Positions 7,772 to 17,094 are shown, counted from the first letter of the stretch. The stretch: DNA of 34,433 nucleotides from Beijerinckiaceae bacterium (GCA_019745195.1 JAIETL010000082.1:1-34433), one strand, 5' to 3'. Translations and numbers: made by a program. Notes: a model not told the origin generated them from the sequence alone.

Positions 7772-8434
7772 GCTTCGCGCGCCAAAAATCGCGCTGCCGA
7801 CCCGCACATGCGTCGCGCCCAGCTGGATCGCCGCCTCGTAATCGGCGCTCATGCCCATTGAGAGACCGGGCAAGCCGTTGCGCGCCGCGATCTTGGCGAG
7901 CAGGGCGAAATGCGGCGAGGGCTGGTCCTGCGCCGGGGGAATGCACATCAGCCCCTCGATGGCGAGGCCATGATGCACGCGGCAGGTCTCCAGAAAGGCG
8001 TCGATCTTCGATGGGCTCACGCCGCCCTTCTGCGGCTCGTCGCCGGTGTTGGCCTGCACGAACAGGCGCGGAGCGCGGCCGCTGCGCGCCATCTCGCGCG
8101 CAAGCTCCTTGGCAAGGCTCTCGCGATCGAGCGACTGGATGACGTCGAACAGCTCGACCGCCTCGCGCGCCTTGTTGGATTGCAGCGGCCCGATCATGTG
8201 CAATTCGACGTCGGGGAAGCGTTCTCGCAAGGCGGGCCATTTGGCCTTGGCCTCCTGCACGTAGTTCTCGCCGAAGACGCGCTGCCCGGCGTCCAGCGCC
8301 GGCAGGATCATCTCGTCCGGCATGGTCTTGGAGACCGCGACCAGCGTCACGGACGAAGGCTCGCGCCCGACATCGCGCGCCGAGCGTTGCACCGCGTTCC
8401 TCGTCTCCCGGAGTCTGGCCGCGACGTCGCTCAT
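7736..8434 (-). CDS. YggS-family pyridoxal-phosphate homeostasis protein
   Basis: PLP-binding, single-domain TIM-barrel protein (PLPBP, YggS/PROSC family) that buffers vitamin B6 and has no known enzymatic reaction; 232 aa. The PLP lysine is in LVAVSKTMPDE. VFGENYVQEAKAK, ELHMIGPLQSNK, LFVQANTGDEPQKGG, GLMCIPP, LSMGMSADYEAAI and THVRVGSAIFGAR follow in the canonical order. The family normally stops just after the VGSAIFG motif; here the final ~12 residues (STPSPLAGEGG) come from the second arm of the palindromic element. The start ATG at 8434 (MSDVAARLRETR) fits. It diverges from leuS across 111 bp, which must hold both promoters. Confidence 0.95.
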   Translation of the reverse strand: MSDVAARLRETRNAVQRSARDVGREPSSVTLVAVSKTMPDEMILPALDAGQRVFGENYVQEAKAKWPALRERFPDVELHMIGPLQSNKAREAVELFDVIQSLDRESLAKELAREMARSGRAPRLFVQANTGDEPQKGGVSPSKIDAFLETCRVHHGLAIEGLMCIPPAQDQPSPHFALLAKIAARNGLPGLSMGMSADYEAAIQLGATHVRVGSAIFGARSTPSPLAGEGGA

Positions 8435-8545
8435 CGAAAAACCCTTCCATTCCGAGGGCTTCGGCCCTCTGCGCGCCGTTGACCCGGTCCGCGCAATCGT
8501 GTCCTAGTCCGGCTCGCTTCGCTCACGCAACAATCGCATGTTCTC

Positions 8546-11170
8546 ATGGCCGTCGAACGCTACAATCCCAAGGAATCCGAGCCGAAATGGCGCGATGTCT
8601 GGAACGGGCGCAAGCTCTTCGAGACCCGCAACGACGACGGCAAGCCGAGCTACTACGTGCTCGAGATGTTCCCCTATCCGTCGGGGCGCATCCATATGGG
8701 CCATGTCCGCAACTATGCGATGGGCGACGTCGTGGCGCGCTACAAGCGCGCCAAGGGCTTTTCCGTGCTGCATCCGATGGGCTGGGACGCGTTCGGCCTG
8801 CCGGCCGAGAACGCCGCCAAGGCCAGCAAGGTCCATCCGCGCGACTGGACCTACGCCAATATCGCGACGATGCGGACGCAATTGCAGTCCATGGGCCTGT
8901 CGTTGGACTGGAGCCGCGAACTGGCGACCTGCGACCCGAGCTATTACCGGCACCAGCAGAAGCTCTTCCTGGACTTCCTGAAGGCCGGGCTGGTCGACCG
9001 CAAGACCGCCAAGGTGAACTGGGACCCGGTCGACGAGACCGTTTTGGCCAATGAACAGGTCATCGACGGGCGCGGCTGGCGCTCGGGCGCACTCGTCGAG
9101 CTGCGCGAGCTGACGCAATGGTTCTTCATGATCACGGACTACGCGCAGGAACTGCATGACGCGCTGGAGGGTCTGACGCGCTGGCCCGACAAGGTCCGGC
9201 TGATGCAGAAGAACTGGATCGGCCGCTCGGAAGGTCTGCTTGTTCGTTTCGGTCTCGAATCGAATGCTGTCGCCCTGAGCGAGCTGGAAGTCTACACCAC
9301 GCGGCCCGACACGCTCTTCGGCGCGAAGTTCCTGGCCGTGGCGCCCGATCACCCGCTCGCCAAGGCGGCGGCCGCGACGAATCCTGCGCTGCAGGCCTTC
9401 ATAGAGGAGTGCAAGCGCACCGGCACGGCTCAGGAAGCGATCGACAAGGCGGAAAAGCTCGGCTTCGATACCAGCATCCGCGCCGCCCATCCCTTTGATC
9501 CGTCTTGGACTTTGCCGGTCTATGTCGCGAACTTCATCCTGATGGAGTACGGCACCGGCGCAATCTTCGGCTGCCCGGCGCATGACCAGCGCGACCTCGA
9601 TTTCGTCAACAAATACGGGCTCGGCAACACGCCGGTGGTCTGTCCGGAAGGGACCGACCCGGCGCGCTTCGTCATCACCGACACCGCCTTCGTCGATGAC
9701 GGCCGCATGATCAACTCGCGCTTCCTCGACGGCATGACCATTCCGGAGGCGAAAGAAGAAGTCGCACGCCGGCTTGAGACCACGGTCCTCGGAAATGCGC
9801 CGGTCGCGGCGCGAAAGGTCAACTTCCGCCTGCGCGATTGGGGCGTCTCGCGACAGCGCTATTGGGGCTGCCCGATCCCGGTGATCCATTGCGCCGCTTG
9901 CGGCACGGTTCCGGTGCCGGACGCCGATCTGCCGGTGACGCTGCCCGACGACGTCTCCTTCGAGAAGCCGGGCAATCCGCTCGACCATCACCCGACATGG
10001 AAGCATGTCGCCTGTCCGCAGTGCGGCGGCAAGGCCCGGCGCGAAACCGACACGATGGACACCTTTGTCGATTCGTCCTGGTACTTCGCCCGTTTCACCG
10101 ATCCGTGGCGGACCGACAGCCCGACCGACCGGACAGTCGTCGACCGCTTCCTGCCGGTCGATCAGTACATCGGCGGCGTCGAGCACGCGATCCTGCACCT
10201 GCTCTATTCGCGCTTCTTCACCCGCGCCATGAAGGCCACCGGCCATGCCGGGCTGGACGAGCCGTTCGCCGGCATGTTCACGCAAGGAATGGTCGTCCAC
10301 GAGACCTACCGCGCCCAGGACGGAAGCTGGGTGGAGCCCGGCGACGTGCGCATCGAGGTCGATGGCGCGCAGCGGCGCGGCTTCCATGTCGAGACCGGCG
10401 CTCCGATCGAGATCGGCGCGATCGAGAAGATGTCGAAGTCGAAGAAGAACGTCGTCGATCCCGACGACATCATCGCCTCCTACGGGGCCGACACCGCGCG
10501 CTGGTTCATGCTCTCGGATTCGCCGCCCGACCGCGACGTGATCTGGACCGACGAGGGTGTGCAGGGCGCGGCCCGCTTCGTCCAGCGTCTCTGGCGGCTG
10601 GTCGGCGAGATCGCCGAGCGCACCGGCAACCGGGCCGATGCGCCCCCGGCCTTCGGGGACGTGGCCCTGACGCTACGCAAGGCGAGCCACCGGGCGCTGC
10701 ATGCGGTCGGGGCCGATATCGAGCGGCTCGGCTTCAACCGCTGTGTGGCTCACATCTACACGCTCACCAATGCGATCGGGAAGGCGCTCGACGCGGCTGC
10801 GGAAAGCGCCGCGCTGACTGCCGACATCGCTTTCGCTTTGCATGAATCCGCCATCATCGCCACGCAACTTGTCGCGCCGATGATGCCGCATCTGGCCGAG
10901 GAATGCTGGCAGGCGCTCGGTCGGCCGGGGCTGGTCGGCGAGGCAGCCTGGCCGGTTGCGGACGAGGCCCTGCTGAAGGACGACAGCATCACGCTGCCCG
11001 TCCAGATCAACGGCAAGAAGCGCGCGGAGGTGACGGTGCCCGCCGATGCCGATACGATGGCCGTCGAGGCTGTCGTGCGCGCCGACGAGGCCGTTGTGAG
11101 AGCGCTCGAAAGTCGGCCCGTCCGGAAGATCATCGTCGTGCCCGGGAGAATCGTGAATGTCGTCGTCTGA
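8546..11170 (+). CDS. leuS: Leucyl-tRNA synthetase
   Basis: Cytoplasmic class I synthetase charging tRNA-Leu; 874 aa, the usual bacterial length. The HIGH motif reads HMGH at residues 50-53 within PYPSGRIHMGHVRNYA. The KMSKS motif is at 628-632. The CP1 editing domain lies between, with the threonine-rich TTRPDTLFGA and the GTGAIFGCPAHDQRD editing-site strand. The zinc-like CAACGT...CPQCGG cysteines lie before DTMDTFVDSSWYF. The C-terminal domain ends in VPGRIVNVVV. ATG 8546 gives MAVERYNPKESEPKW, the normal start. The stop overlaps lptE by 14 bases, so leuS-lptE-holA is very likely one transcript, as in other alphaproteobacteria. Confidence 0.98.
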   Translation: MAVERYNPKESEPKWRDVWNGRKLFETRNDDGKPSYYVLEMFPYPSGRIHMGHVRNYAMGDVVARYKRAKGFSVLHPMGWDAFGLPAENAAKASKVHPRDWTYANIATMRTQLQSMGLSLDWSRELATCDPSYYRHQQKLFLDFLKAGLVDRKTAKVNWDPVDETVLANEQVIDGRGWRSGALVELRELTQWFFMITDYAQELHDALEGLTRWPDKVRLMQKNWIGRSEGLLVRFGLESNAVALSELEVYTTRPDTLFGAKFLAVAPDHPLAKAAAATNPALQAFIEECKRTGTAQEAIDKAEKLGFDTSIRAAHPFDPSWTLPVYVANFILMEYGTGAIFGCPAHDQRDLDFVNKYGLGNTPVVCPEGTDPARFVITDTAFVDDGRMINSRFLDGMTIPEAKEEVARRLETTVLGNAPVAARKVNFRLRDWGVSRQRYWGCPIPVIHCAACGTVPVPDADLPVTLPDDVSFEKPGNPLDHHPTWKHVACPQCGGKARRETDTMDTFVDSSWYFARFTDPWRTDSPTDRTVVDRFLPVDQYIGGVEHAILHLLYSRFFTRAMKATGHAGLDEPFAGMFTQGMVVHETYRAQDGSWVEPGDVRIEVDGAQRRGFHVETGAPIEIGAIEKMSKSKKNVVDPDDIIASYGADTARWFMLSDSPPDRDVIWTDEGVQGAARFVQRLWRLVGEIAERTGNRADAPPAFGDVALTLRKASHRALHAVGADIERLGFNRCVAHIYTLTNAIGKALDAAAESAALTADIAFALHESAIIATQLVAPMMPHLAEECWQALGRPGLVGEAAWPVADEALLKDDSITLPVQINGKKRAEVTVPADADTMAVEAVVRADEAVVRALESRPVRKIIVVPGRIVNVVV

Positions 11171-11708
11171 AGCCGTTTTGTCGACGCAGGCTCCGTCCCG
11201 CCGGGTGATGCTGGCGATGGCCCTGTCGGCGGCTGCGCTCGCGGGAGGCTGCCTGCAGCCGCTCTATGCGGAGAATACCGCAAGCAGCATCGGCGGCAGC
11301 GTCCGGAATGCGCTGCGCGATGTCGAAATCGACGAGATCAAGGGCCTGACCGGGCATTATCTGCGCAACGAACTCGTCTTCGAGCTCGATGGCGGCGGCG
11401 AGACCATCGCGCCCAAGCGCCTGAAGTTCACTGCCTCTGTGACCGACGCACTTGAGGTGGTGACGGTCGACTTCGCCAATGGCCGGGCCGACTCCGCCAT
11501 CCTCGTCGCGCGCGCGACCTGGAGCGTCACCAACAAGGCCGATGGCAAGGTCGTCTCGCAGGGCACGAACATGGTCCGCGCACCCTATGAGCGGTCGGTG
11601 CAGCGATTCGCGACGGTAAGGGCCGCCCGAGACGCGCAGATCCGCGCCGCCAGATCGCTCGCCACGCTGATTCGCGGCCAGCTTTCCGCCGACCTCGTCG
11701 CCCTGTAG
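11157..11708 (+). CDS. lptE: LPS-assembly lipoprotein LptE
   Basis: Outer-membrane lipoprotein that plugs the LptD barrel in lipopolysaccharide export. The 183-aa product has an N-terminal twin-Arg-containing signal segment (SRRVMLAMALSAAALAGG) followed by Cys32 in a lipobox-like context and LQPLYAE, the typical LptE opening. The rest is a compact mixed-strand domain (GHYLRNELVFELDGGG, LKFTASVTDALEVV) with the RAARDAQIRAARSLATLIRG helix at the end, all typical of alphaproteobacterial LptE. It overlaps the end of leuS by 14 bases, and holA starts 15 bases after its stop. Identity rests on the lipoprotein signal, size and the leuS-lptE-holA order; sequence conservation in this family is low. 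Confidence 0.88.
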   Translation: MSSSEAVLSTQAPSRRVMLAMALSAAALAGGCLQPLYAENTASSIGGSVRNALRDVEIDEIKGLTGHYLRNELVFELDGGGETIAPKRLKFTASVTDALEVVTVDFANGRADSAILVARATWSVTNKADGKVVSQGTNMVRAPYERSVQRFATVRAARDAQIRAARSLATLIRGQLSADLVAL

Positions 11709-11723
11709 ACGGACGCTGCCGGC

Positions 11724-12755
11724 ATGGTCGCCATCAAGGCGCATGAGGCCGACAGGGCTTTGGCACGGCTCGATCCAGCCTGGCGGCTGGTCCTGTTCTA
11801 TGGTCCCGACGCAGGTTTGATCGCGGAGCGCGCCACGAGTCTCGCTCGCGCCAGCGTCGATGATCCCAACGACGCCTTCCAGCTCGTGCGCATGGATGGC
11901 GACGATATCGCCAGCGATCCGCTCAGGCTCGTCGACGAGGCGAACACGATCGGCCTGTTCGGGGGACGGCGCGCCATCCGCGTCTCCGCGACCAGCAAAC
12001 CGCTGCTCTCCGCCGTCGAACCGCTGCTGGCCACCCCGTCGCAGGACGCGATCGTCATCGTTGAAGCCGGCGACCTCCAGCGCGGCAATCCGCTCCGGCT
12101 CGCCTGCGAGAAGGCGCGCACAGCGCTTGTGGTGCCGTGCTATGGCGACGCCGCGCGCGATCTTGGCGGGATCATCGACGAGATGGTCCGCGCCGACGGC
12201 AAGACCATCGACCGCGCCGGCCGCGACCGCCTTGCCGGGCTGCTTGGCGGCGACCGCCAGACCTCTCGCCGCGAAATCGAGAAGCTGCTGCTCTATGCGG
12301 GAGCGGACAAGGCGATCGAGGACAGCCATATCGACGCGGTCGTCGGCGACACGGCCCAGCGCGAGCTTGGCGTTCTGGTCGATGCCGTCTTCGCCGGCCG
12401 GATTCCGGCGCTCGACCTCGCCCAGGCGAAACTGGCCCGCGAGGGGCTCGACGCGGGCGTCATGCTTGGCGGCGTGCTGCGCCATGCGCTGGGGCTGCTG
12501 AAGGCGCGCCAGAGCGTCGATGCCGGCCGTGGCGTCAAGGATGCGGTCGCGGCCATGCGCCTGCCCTATCCGCGCATCCCAACGACGGAAGCGGCGTTGG
12601 GCGCCTGGACAACGCCGAAGCTGGTCGAGGCGATATCTCTGCTGGGCGCGACGATGCTGGCGGTCAGGCGCGACGCCGACACCGGCAAATCGGCGGCCGT
12701 CCGCGCTCTGTGGACCATGGCGCGTCAGGCGCGCAGCGGCGCCCGCGCCGAATGA
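11724..12755 (+). CDS. holA: DNA polymerase III delta subunit
   Basis: Clamp-loader subunit that opens the beta sliding clamp; 343 aa, normal length. Seen: MVAIKAHEADRALARLDPAW, then LVLFYGPDAGLIAERATSLA (the delta-type AAA+-like opening without a functional P-loop), GLFGGRRAIRV (the clamp-contact and strand region), RLAGLLGGDRQTSRREIEKLLLYAG (the conserved delta motif), and a helical C-terminal collar domain. It is third in the leuS-lptE-holA unit and converges on parB with six bases between the stops, so the two transcripts must overlap or end within each other. Confidence 0.93.
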   Translation: MVAIKAHEADRALARLDPAWRLVLFYGPDAGLIAERATSLARASVDDPNDAFQLVRMDGDDIASDPLRLVDEANTIGLFGGRRAIRVSATSKPLLSAVEPLLATPSQDAIVIVEAGDLQRGNPLRLACEKARTALVVPCYGDAARDLGGIIDEMVRADGKTIDRAGRDRLAGLLGGDRQTSRREIEKLLLYAGADKAIEDSHIDAVVGDTAQRELGVLVDAVFAGRIPALDLAQAKLAREGLDAGVMLGGVLRHALGLLKARQSVDAGRGVKDAVAAMRLPYPRIPTTEAALGAWTTPKLVEAISLLGATMLAVRRDADTGKSAAVRALWTMARQARSGARAE

Positions 12756-12761
12756 CGGCAA

Positions 12762-13646
12762 TCAGACCTTGAGCCTGCGGCAGAGCGCCTCGAGCTGCTC
12801 CAGCGTCCTGTACCCGATCTTCATCTCGCCGCCGCCACTGGCGCGGTGCTGGATCGAGACCGACAGGCCAAGAGCCTCCTCGAGCGCCTTCTCGACAGCG
12901 CGGGTATCGGGATCCTTGTCGCGCCGGGGCTGACCGGGCACGCTCCTGCTTTCGCCGCGGCTCTCATCCTGGACGATCCGCTCGATGTCACGGACGCTGA
13001 GCCCGTCATCGACGATCTTGCGCGCCATCAGTTCCGGGTCCGAAACAGATAGCAGCGCCCGCGCATGACCCGCCGAGATCGCGCCCTCGCCGACCATGAG
13101 CCGCACCGGCTCGGGCAGCTTCGACAGCCGCAGCGTGTTGGCGACATGGCTGCGGCTCTTGCCGATGACCCGCGCCAGATCATTCTGGGTATAGCCGAAC
13201 TCGGCGATCAGCCGCTCATAGCCGGCCGCCTCCTCGATCGCGTTGAGATCCGTCCGCTGGACGTTCTCGACGATGGCGATCTCAAGCGCCTCCCGATCGT
13301 CGGCCTCGACGAGAATGACCGGAATCTCGTGCAATCCGGCCCGCTGGGCAGCCCGCCAACGCCGCTCCCCGGCAATGATCTCATAAGCGTCAGCGACACC
13401 ACCGATCGGGCGCACGATGATCGGCTGCAGAATCCCGCGCTCGCGGATTGAGTCCGTCAGCTCCTGAAGATCGTCCTCGCCGAAGCTGCGGCGTGGGTTG
13501 CGGGCGCTCGGGCGCAGAAACTCGACCGGCACGCGGCGCTGGCCGCGCGCACGCTCCAGCGCGCCGATCTCGTCGCCGACATCGCCGATCAAGGCCGCAA
13601 GGCCACGGCCCAGGCGGGAACGCCCCTGTTCTTCGGCCATCGTCAT
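12762..13646 (-). CDS. parB: Chromosome partitioning protein ParB
   Basis: CTP-dependent DNA clamp that loads at parS and spreads to build the origin-segregation complex; 294 aa. Seen in order: the N-terminal ParA-stimulating peptide LGRGLAALIG (about 12-21), DSIRERGILQPIIVRP, the CTP-binding box GERRWRAAQRAG (about 93-104), ENVQRTDLN, the helix-turn-helix TQNDLARVIGKSRSHVANTL (about 153-172), GHARAL, and a C-terminal dimerisation domain ending in LEQLEALCRRL. It lies 29 bases after parA and shares its transcript. Five matches to its expected binding site lie in the window, the perfect one at 15088-15103 within rsmG, the gene immediately upstream of parA. Confidence 0.97.
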   Translation of the reverse strand: MTMAEEQGRSRLGRGLAALIGDVGDEIGALERARGQRRVPVEFLRPSARNPRRSFGEDDLQELTDSIRERGILQPIIVRPIGGVADAYEIIAGERRWRAAQRAGLHEIPVILVEADDREALEIAIVENVQRTDLNAIEEAAGYERLIAEFGYTQNDLARVIGKSRSHVANTLRLSKLPEPVRLMVGEGAISAGHARALLSVSDPELMARKIVDDGLSVRDIERIVQDESRGESRSVPGQPRRDKDPDTRAVEKALEEALGLSVSIQHRASGGGEMKIGYRTLEQLEALCRRLKV

Positions 13647-13675
13647 CCTCTTGAACTCACTTGAAAATCTGGCTG

Positions 13676-14506
13676 TCAGGCCGCGGCGCGCAGGAGCCGC
13701 TCGCGCTTGATCACCTCGGAGGCCAACTTCAGATAGGCCTGCGAACCGGAACAGCGAAGGTCATAAAGCAAGGCCGGCTTGCCATAGGACGGGGCCTCGG
13801 AGACGCGGACATTGCGCGGAATCACGGTCTCATAGACCTTGTCGCCGAGAAAATCGCGGACATCGGCCATGACCTGGCCCGACAGATTGTTGCGTGGATC
13901 GTACATGGTCAAGACGACGCCCTGAATGATCAGGCGCGGATTGAGCCCGGCGCGGACCTGCTCGACCGTCTTGAGCAACTGGCTCAGTCCCTCCAGCGCA
14001 AAGAACTCGCACTGCAGCGGCACCAGCACGGCGTCGGCCGCCGTCATCGCGTTGATGGTGATCAGGCTCAGTGAGGGCGGGCAGTCGATCAGGATATAGG
14101 TCAGGTCATTGCAGCGCTGATCGTAGACCAGTTCGTCGATCGCCTTCTTGAGCCTGATCGCGCGATCCTTGGCCCCGGCGATCTCGAGCTCGACGCCGAG
14201 CAGATCGAGCGTCGAAGGCGCCAGGAACAGGCCGGGCACCGCCGTCTCCTGCATGGCCTGGCCAAGGCCGATATCGCCGCAGAGAACGTCATAAGTCGAG
14301 GATTTGCGGCTCTTGCGATCGATGCCGAGGCCCGTCGAGGCGTTGCCTTGCGGATCGAGATCGACGATCAGCACTTTTTCGCCGATCGCCGCCAGCGCCG
14401 TCCCGAGATTGATCGCCGTCGTGGTCTTGCCGACGCCGCCCTTCTGATTCGCGAGCGCCAGCACGCGCGGACGGCGCGGGAGCACGATAGGGGTCATATC
14501 GGTCAT
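13676..14506 (-). CDS. parA: Chromosome partitioning ATPase ParA
   Basis: Deviant-Walker ATPase that binds nucleoid DNA and moves ParB-parS complexes to the opposite pole; 276 aa. The signature KGGVGKTTTAINL (deviant Walker A, about residues 22-34) is followed by VLIVDLDPQGNASTGLG (Walker A' Asp), IDCPPSLSLITINAM (Walker B) and PLQCEFFALEGLSQL. VIPRNVRVSEAPSYGKPAL is the standard Soj/ParA C-terminal region. Its first codon overlaps the stop of rsmG by four bases, so it belongs to the mnmG-rsmG-parA-parB unit, the standard alphaproteobacterial origin-proximal arrangement. Confidence 0.98.
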   Translation of the reverse strand: MTDMTPIVLPRRPRVLALANQKGGVGKTTTAINLGTALAAIGEKVLIVDLDPQGNASTGLGIDRKSRKSSTYDVLCGDIGLGQAMQETAVPGLFLAPSTLDLLGVELEIAGAKDRAIRLKKAIDELVYDQRCNDLTYILIDCPPSLSLITINAMTAADAVLVPLQCEFFALEGLSQLLKTVEQVRAGLNPRLIIQGVVLTMYDPRNNLSGQVMADVRDFLGDKVYETVIPRNVRVSEAPSYGKPALLYDLRCSGSQAYLKLASEVIKRERLLRAAA

Positions 14507-15144
14507 GAATCGGCTCGTTTCTCGGCCGCGCGAACCATCAGGATCCGGGCGGCCTCATCCGTTACGGAAGAGATCGTCGATGCCTGAATCTTCCAATATT
14601 TAGAGGCTTCGGTCAATTCCTGCTCTAGATGTTGTCCTTTGGGAAAAAGCCCGAGCGCGCCTGTTCTCAACAGCTCATTGCACCATTCCAAAAGCAGCGG
14701 CAAAGGTGCCAACGCCCGGGCGGTCACGACATCGATTTTTCCAGAGAACCCGGCGACGGCATCCTCGATGCGGGCCGCGTGGACGGTCACGGGCGCGCCG
14801 GTGATACGGGCCGCATGGCGCAGGAAGGCGCATTTGCGGGCATTACTTTCGACGAGATCGATGTGGCCGACGCCTTTTTCCGCCAGGCAAACCCCGATCA
14901 CGAGACCGGGAAAGCCTCCACCGGAACCGAGATCGAGCCAGCGCCGCGCCTCTGGAGCGAGATTGAAGATCTGCAGCGAGTCGGCGATATGACGCGTCCA
15001 GACCTCGCCGAGCGTGGCCGACGACACCAGGTTCTTCGCGACCTGCCAGCGCTCAAGCTCAGCGACCAATAGAGCGAGCCGCTCCTCTGTTTCACGTGAA
15101 ACAGGTGTCAAGCGCAAAGCGCGAGCGCGATCGGTCTTGTCCAC
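14503..15144 (-). CDS. rsmG: 16S rRNA (guanine-N7) methyltransferase RsmG (GidB)
   Basis: SAM-dependent methyltransferase acting on G527 of 16S rRNA (E. coli numbering); 213 aa, normal length. SAM-binding motif I reads WLDLGSGGGFPGLVIG and is followed by HIDLVESNARKCAFLRHAAR (motif II) and DVVTARALAPLPLLLEW. The start ATG at 15144 gives MDKTDRARALRL. Codons about 15-19 encode VSRET, which is the reading of a perfect parS site embedded in the gene (15088-15103). It overlaps parA by four bases, and mnmG ends two bases upstream of its start. Confidence 0.96.
   Translation of the reverse strand: MDKTDRARALRLTPVSRETEERLALLVAELERWQVAKNLVSSATLGEVWTRHIADSLQIFNLAPEARRWLDLGSGGGFPGLVIGVCLAEKGVGHIDLVESNARKCAFLRHAARITGAPVTVHAARIEDAVAGFSGKIDVVTARALAPLPLLLEWCNELLRTGALGLFPKGQHLEQELTEASKYWKIQASTISSVTDEAARILMVRAAEKRADS
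15088..15103. other. parS: parS site 2, perfect 16-mer
   Basis: TGTTTCACGTGAAACA is an exact match to the parS consensus and a perfect palindrome. It lies inside the rsmG coding sequence, about 580 bp from the parA start and 1.4 kb from the parB start. In rsmG it is read as V-S-R-E-T on the minus strand. Location of a parS near parAB and the gid genes is known from many bacteria, so this is the best candidate for the primary ParB nucleation site. Confidence 0.95.
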
Positions 15145-15146
15145 AG

Positions 15147-17039
15147 TCAGACTGCGACGGGCGCGGCGCGCGACGGGCGGCGACGCCGCGCATGCGCCGC
15201 CAGAAGCGTCAATGCCGCAGGCGTCATCCCCTCGATCCGCGCCGCCTGGGCGATATCAGCCGGGCGTTGGCTCGCCAGTTTCAGCCTGATCTCACTTGAC
15301 AGTCCGGAAATTCCGTCGAGATCGAGATCGTCGGGCACCTTCAAGGACTGGTCGCGCTGATAGGACTGAATTTCGACGCTCTGGCGGTCGAGATAGACCG
15401 AATAGACCGCATCTGCGGTAACCCGAGACGCGATAGCCGGCTCGACTGACCGCAACTCCGGCCAGATCTGGGTCAGTCGATCATAGCCGATATCCGGATA
15501 GGACAGGAGTTGATAGGCGCTGCGCTTCAGGCCGTCATGATTCAACTGCAGGCCATGGCCCGCAGCCTGCTGCGGTGTCAGCGACAGACGGTCCAACTGA
15601 TTGCGCAGTCCGGCGATCGCCGCAGAGCGAGCCATGAAAGCCGCTTCGCGCCGGCCTTTGACCAGGCCTTGCGCCAATCCAAGCGGCGTCAGCCGCTCAT
15701 CGGCATTATCGACCCGCAGCGACAGCCTGAACTCGGCGCGCGATGTAAACATTCGGTACGGCTCCGTAACGCCGCGCGTGACGAGGTCGTCGACAAGGAC
15801 GCCGATATAGGAGGATGTCCGTTCGAGGACGATCGGCTCGGCCCCACCGGCCTGCCGCGCCGCATTCCATCCTGCCAGCAGGCCCTGCGCCGCGGCTTCC
15901 TCATAGCCGGTCGTCCCGTTGATCTGACCTGCCAGGAACAGGCCCGCGATGGCGCGGGTCTCCAGCGTGTTCTTTAGCGCGTGCGGATCGACGAAATCAT
16001 ACTCGATCGCATAGCCGGGTCGCAGCATCGCCGCGCGCTCCAGTCCCGGAATGGTCGCGAGTAAGGCGCGCTGGACATCCTCCGGCAGCGAGGTCGAGAT
16101 GCCGTTCGGATAGACCGTCGGATCGTCGAGGCCTTCGGGCTCCAAAAAGATCTGATGCCCGTCGCGATCCCCGAAACGCCCGACCTTGTCCTCGATCGAG
16201 GGGCAATAGCGCGGGCCGCGGCCCTCGATCTGGCCGGAAAACATCGGCGCCCGATGCAGATTGGCGCGGATCAGATCGTGGCTCGCCAGCGTCGTGCGTG
16301 TGATGCCGCAGGCGATCTGCGGCGTCGTGATCGCTTCGGTAAGCATCGAGAAGGGCTCGGGCGGATCGTCTCCGGCCTGCATCTCCAGCGCCGCCCAGTC
16401 GATCGTGCGGCCGTCCAATCGCGGCGGCGTGCCGGTCTTCAACCGGCCGAGCGCAAAGCCATGCCGTTCAAGCGTTCCCGACAAGCCCAGCGAGGGCGCT
16501 TCATCGACCCGCCCTGCCGGTATCTTCCGCTCGCCGATGTGGATAAGTCCGCGCAGAAAGGTTCCCGTGGTCAGGACGACTGTTCCGGTAGCGAATCGAC
16601 GTCCGTCGGAGAGGATCACCGCGCAGACGCGCCCGTCCCGCACATCGAGATCAAAGGCCTCGCCGACGATGATGTCGAGCCCGTCCTGCTCGGCCAGGAG
16701 ATCGCCGACCGCCTTGCGATACAGCGCCCGGTCAGCCTGGGCGCGCGGGCCGCGCACAGCCGGTCCCTTGCGCCGGTTCAGCATGCGAAACTGGATTCCG
16801 GCGCGGTCCGCCGCCACGGCCATGACGCCATCGAGCGCGTCGATCTCGCGGACGAGATGGCCCTTGCCCAGCCCGCCAATGGCGGGGTTGCAGGACATCA
16901 CGCCGATGGTTTCGCGCCTGTGCGTCAGCAGGGCCGTGCGGGCGCCCTGCCGTGCCGACGCCGTCGCCGCCTCGACGCCGGCATGGCCGCCGCCAACGAC
17001 GATGACGTCGTAACGCATCTCAGGACGATAATCTGACAT
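15147..17039 (-). CDS. mnmG: tRNA uridine 5-carboxymethylaminomethyl modification enzyme MnmG (GidA)
   Basis: FAD-dependent partner of MnmE in installing the cmnm5 group on wobble uridine-34 of certain tRNAs; 630 aa, usual length. The dinucleotide-binding motif VVGGGHAGVEAATA begins near residue 15. MSCNPAIGGLGKGHLVREIDALDG, RRKGPAVRGPRAQADR, TGTFLRG, GRLKTGTPPRLDG and INGTTGYEEAAAQGL are all family signatures. YPNGISTSLP and EYDFVDPHAL precede the C-terminal helical MnmE-interacting domain. The gene starts at 17039 (MSDYRPEMRYDVIVVGG). mnmE lies 82 bp upstream with a parS-like site in the gap, and rsmG follows after two bases. Confidence 0.98.
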   Translation of the reverse strand: MSDYRPEMRYDVIVVGGGHAGVEAATASARQGARTALLTHRRETIGVMSCNPAIGGLGKGHLVREIDALDGVMAVAADRAGIQFRMLNRRKGPAVRGPRAQADRALYRKAVGDLLAEQDGLDIIVGEAFDLDVRDGRVCAVILSDGRRFATGTVVLTTGTFLRGLIHIGERKIPAGRVDEAPSLGLSGTLERHGFALGRLKTGTPPRLDGRTIDWAALEMQAGDDPPEPFSMLTEAITTPQIACGITRTTLASHDLIRANLHRAPMFSGQIEGRGPRYCPSIEDKVGRFGDRDGHQIFLEPEGLDDPTVYPNGISTSLPEDVQRALLATIPGLERAAMLRPGYAIEYDFVDPHALKNTLETRAIAGLFLAGQINGTTGYEEAAAQGLLAGWNAARQAGGAEPIVLERTSSYIGVLVDDLVTRGVTEPYRMFTSRAEFRLSLRVDNADERLTPLGLAQGLVKGRREAAFMARSAAIAGLRNQLDRLSLTPQQAAGHGLQLNHDGLKRSAYQLLSYPDIGYDRLTQIWPELRSVEPAIASRVTADAVYSVYLDRQSVEIQSYQRDQSLKVPDDLDLDGISGLSSEIRLKLASQRPADIAQAARIEGMTPAALTLLAAHARRRRPSRAAPVAV

Positions 17040-17094
17040 GGGCTTTGGCTACCGAAGCGCACGGCCTCGGTCAATCATCCTCGACCTCTGGCGC

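Noticed and set aside
8504..10387. Long minus-strand open frame opposite leuS
   Set aside because: Antisense shadow of a strongly conserved gene; no domain recognisable and no start signal.
11130..12761. Minus-strand open frame spanning lptE and holA
   Set aside because: Crosses two real plus-strand genes in an antisense phase; low-complexity composition typical of a shadow.
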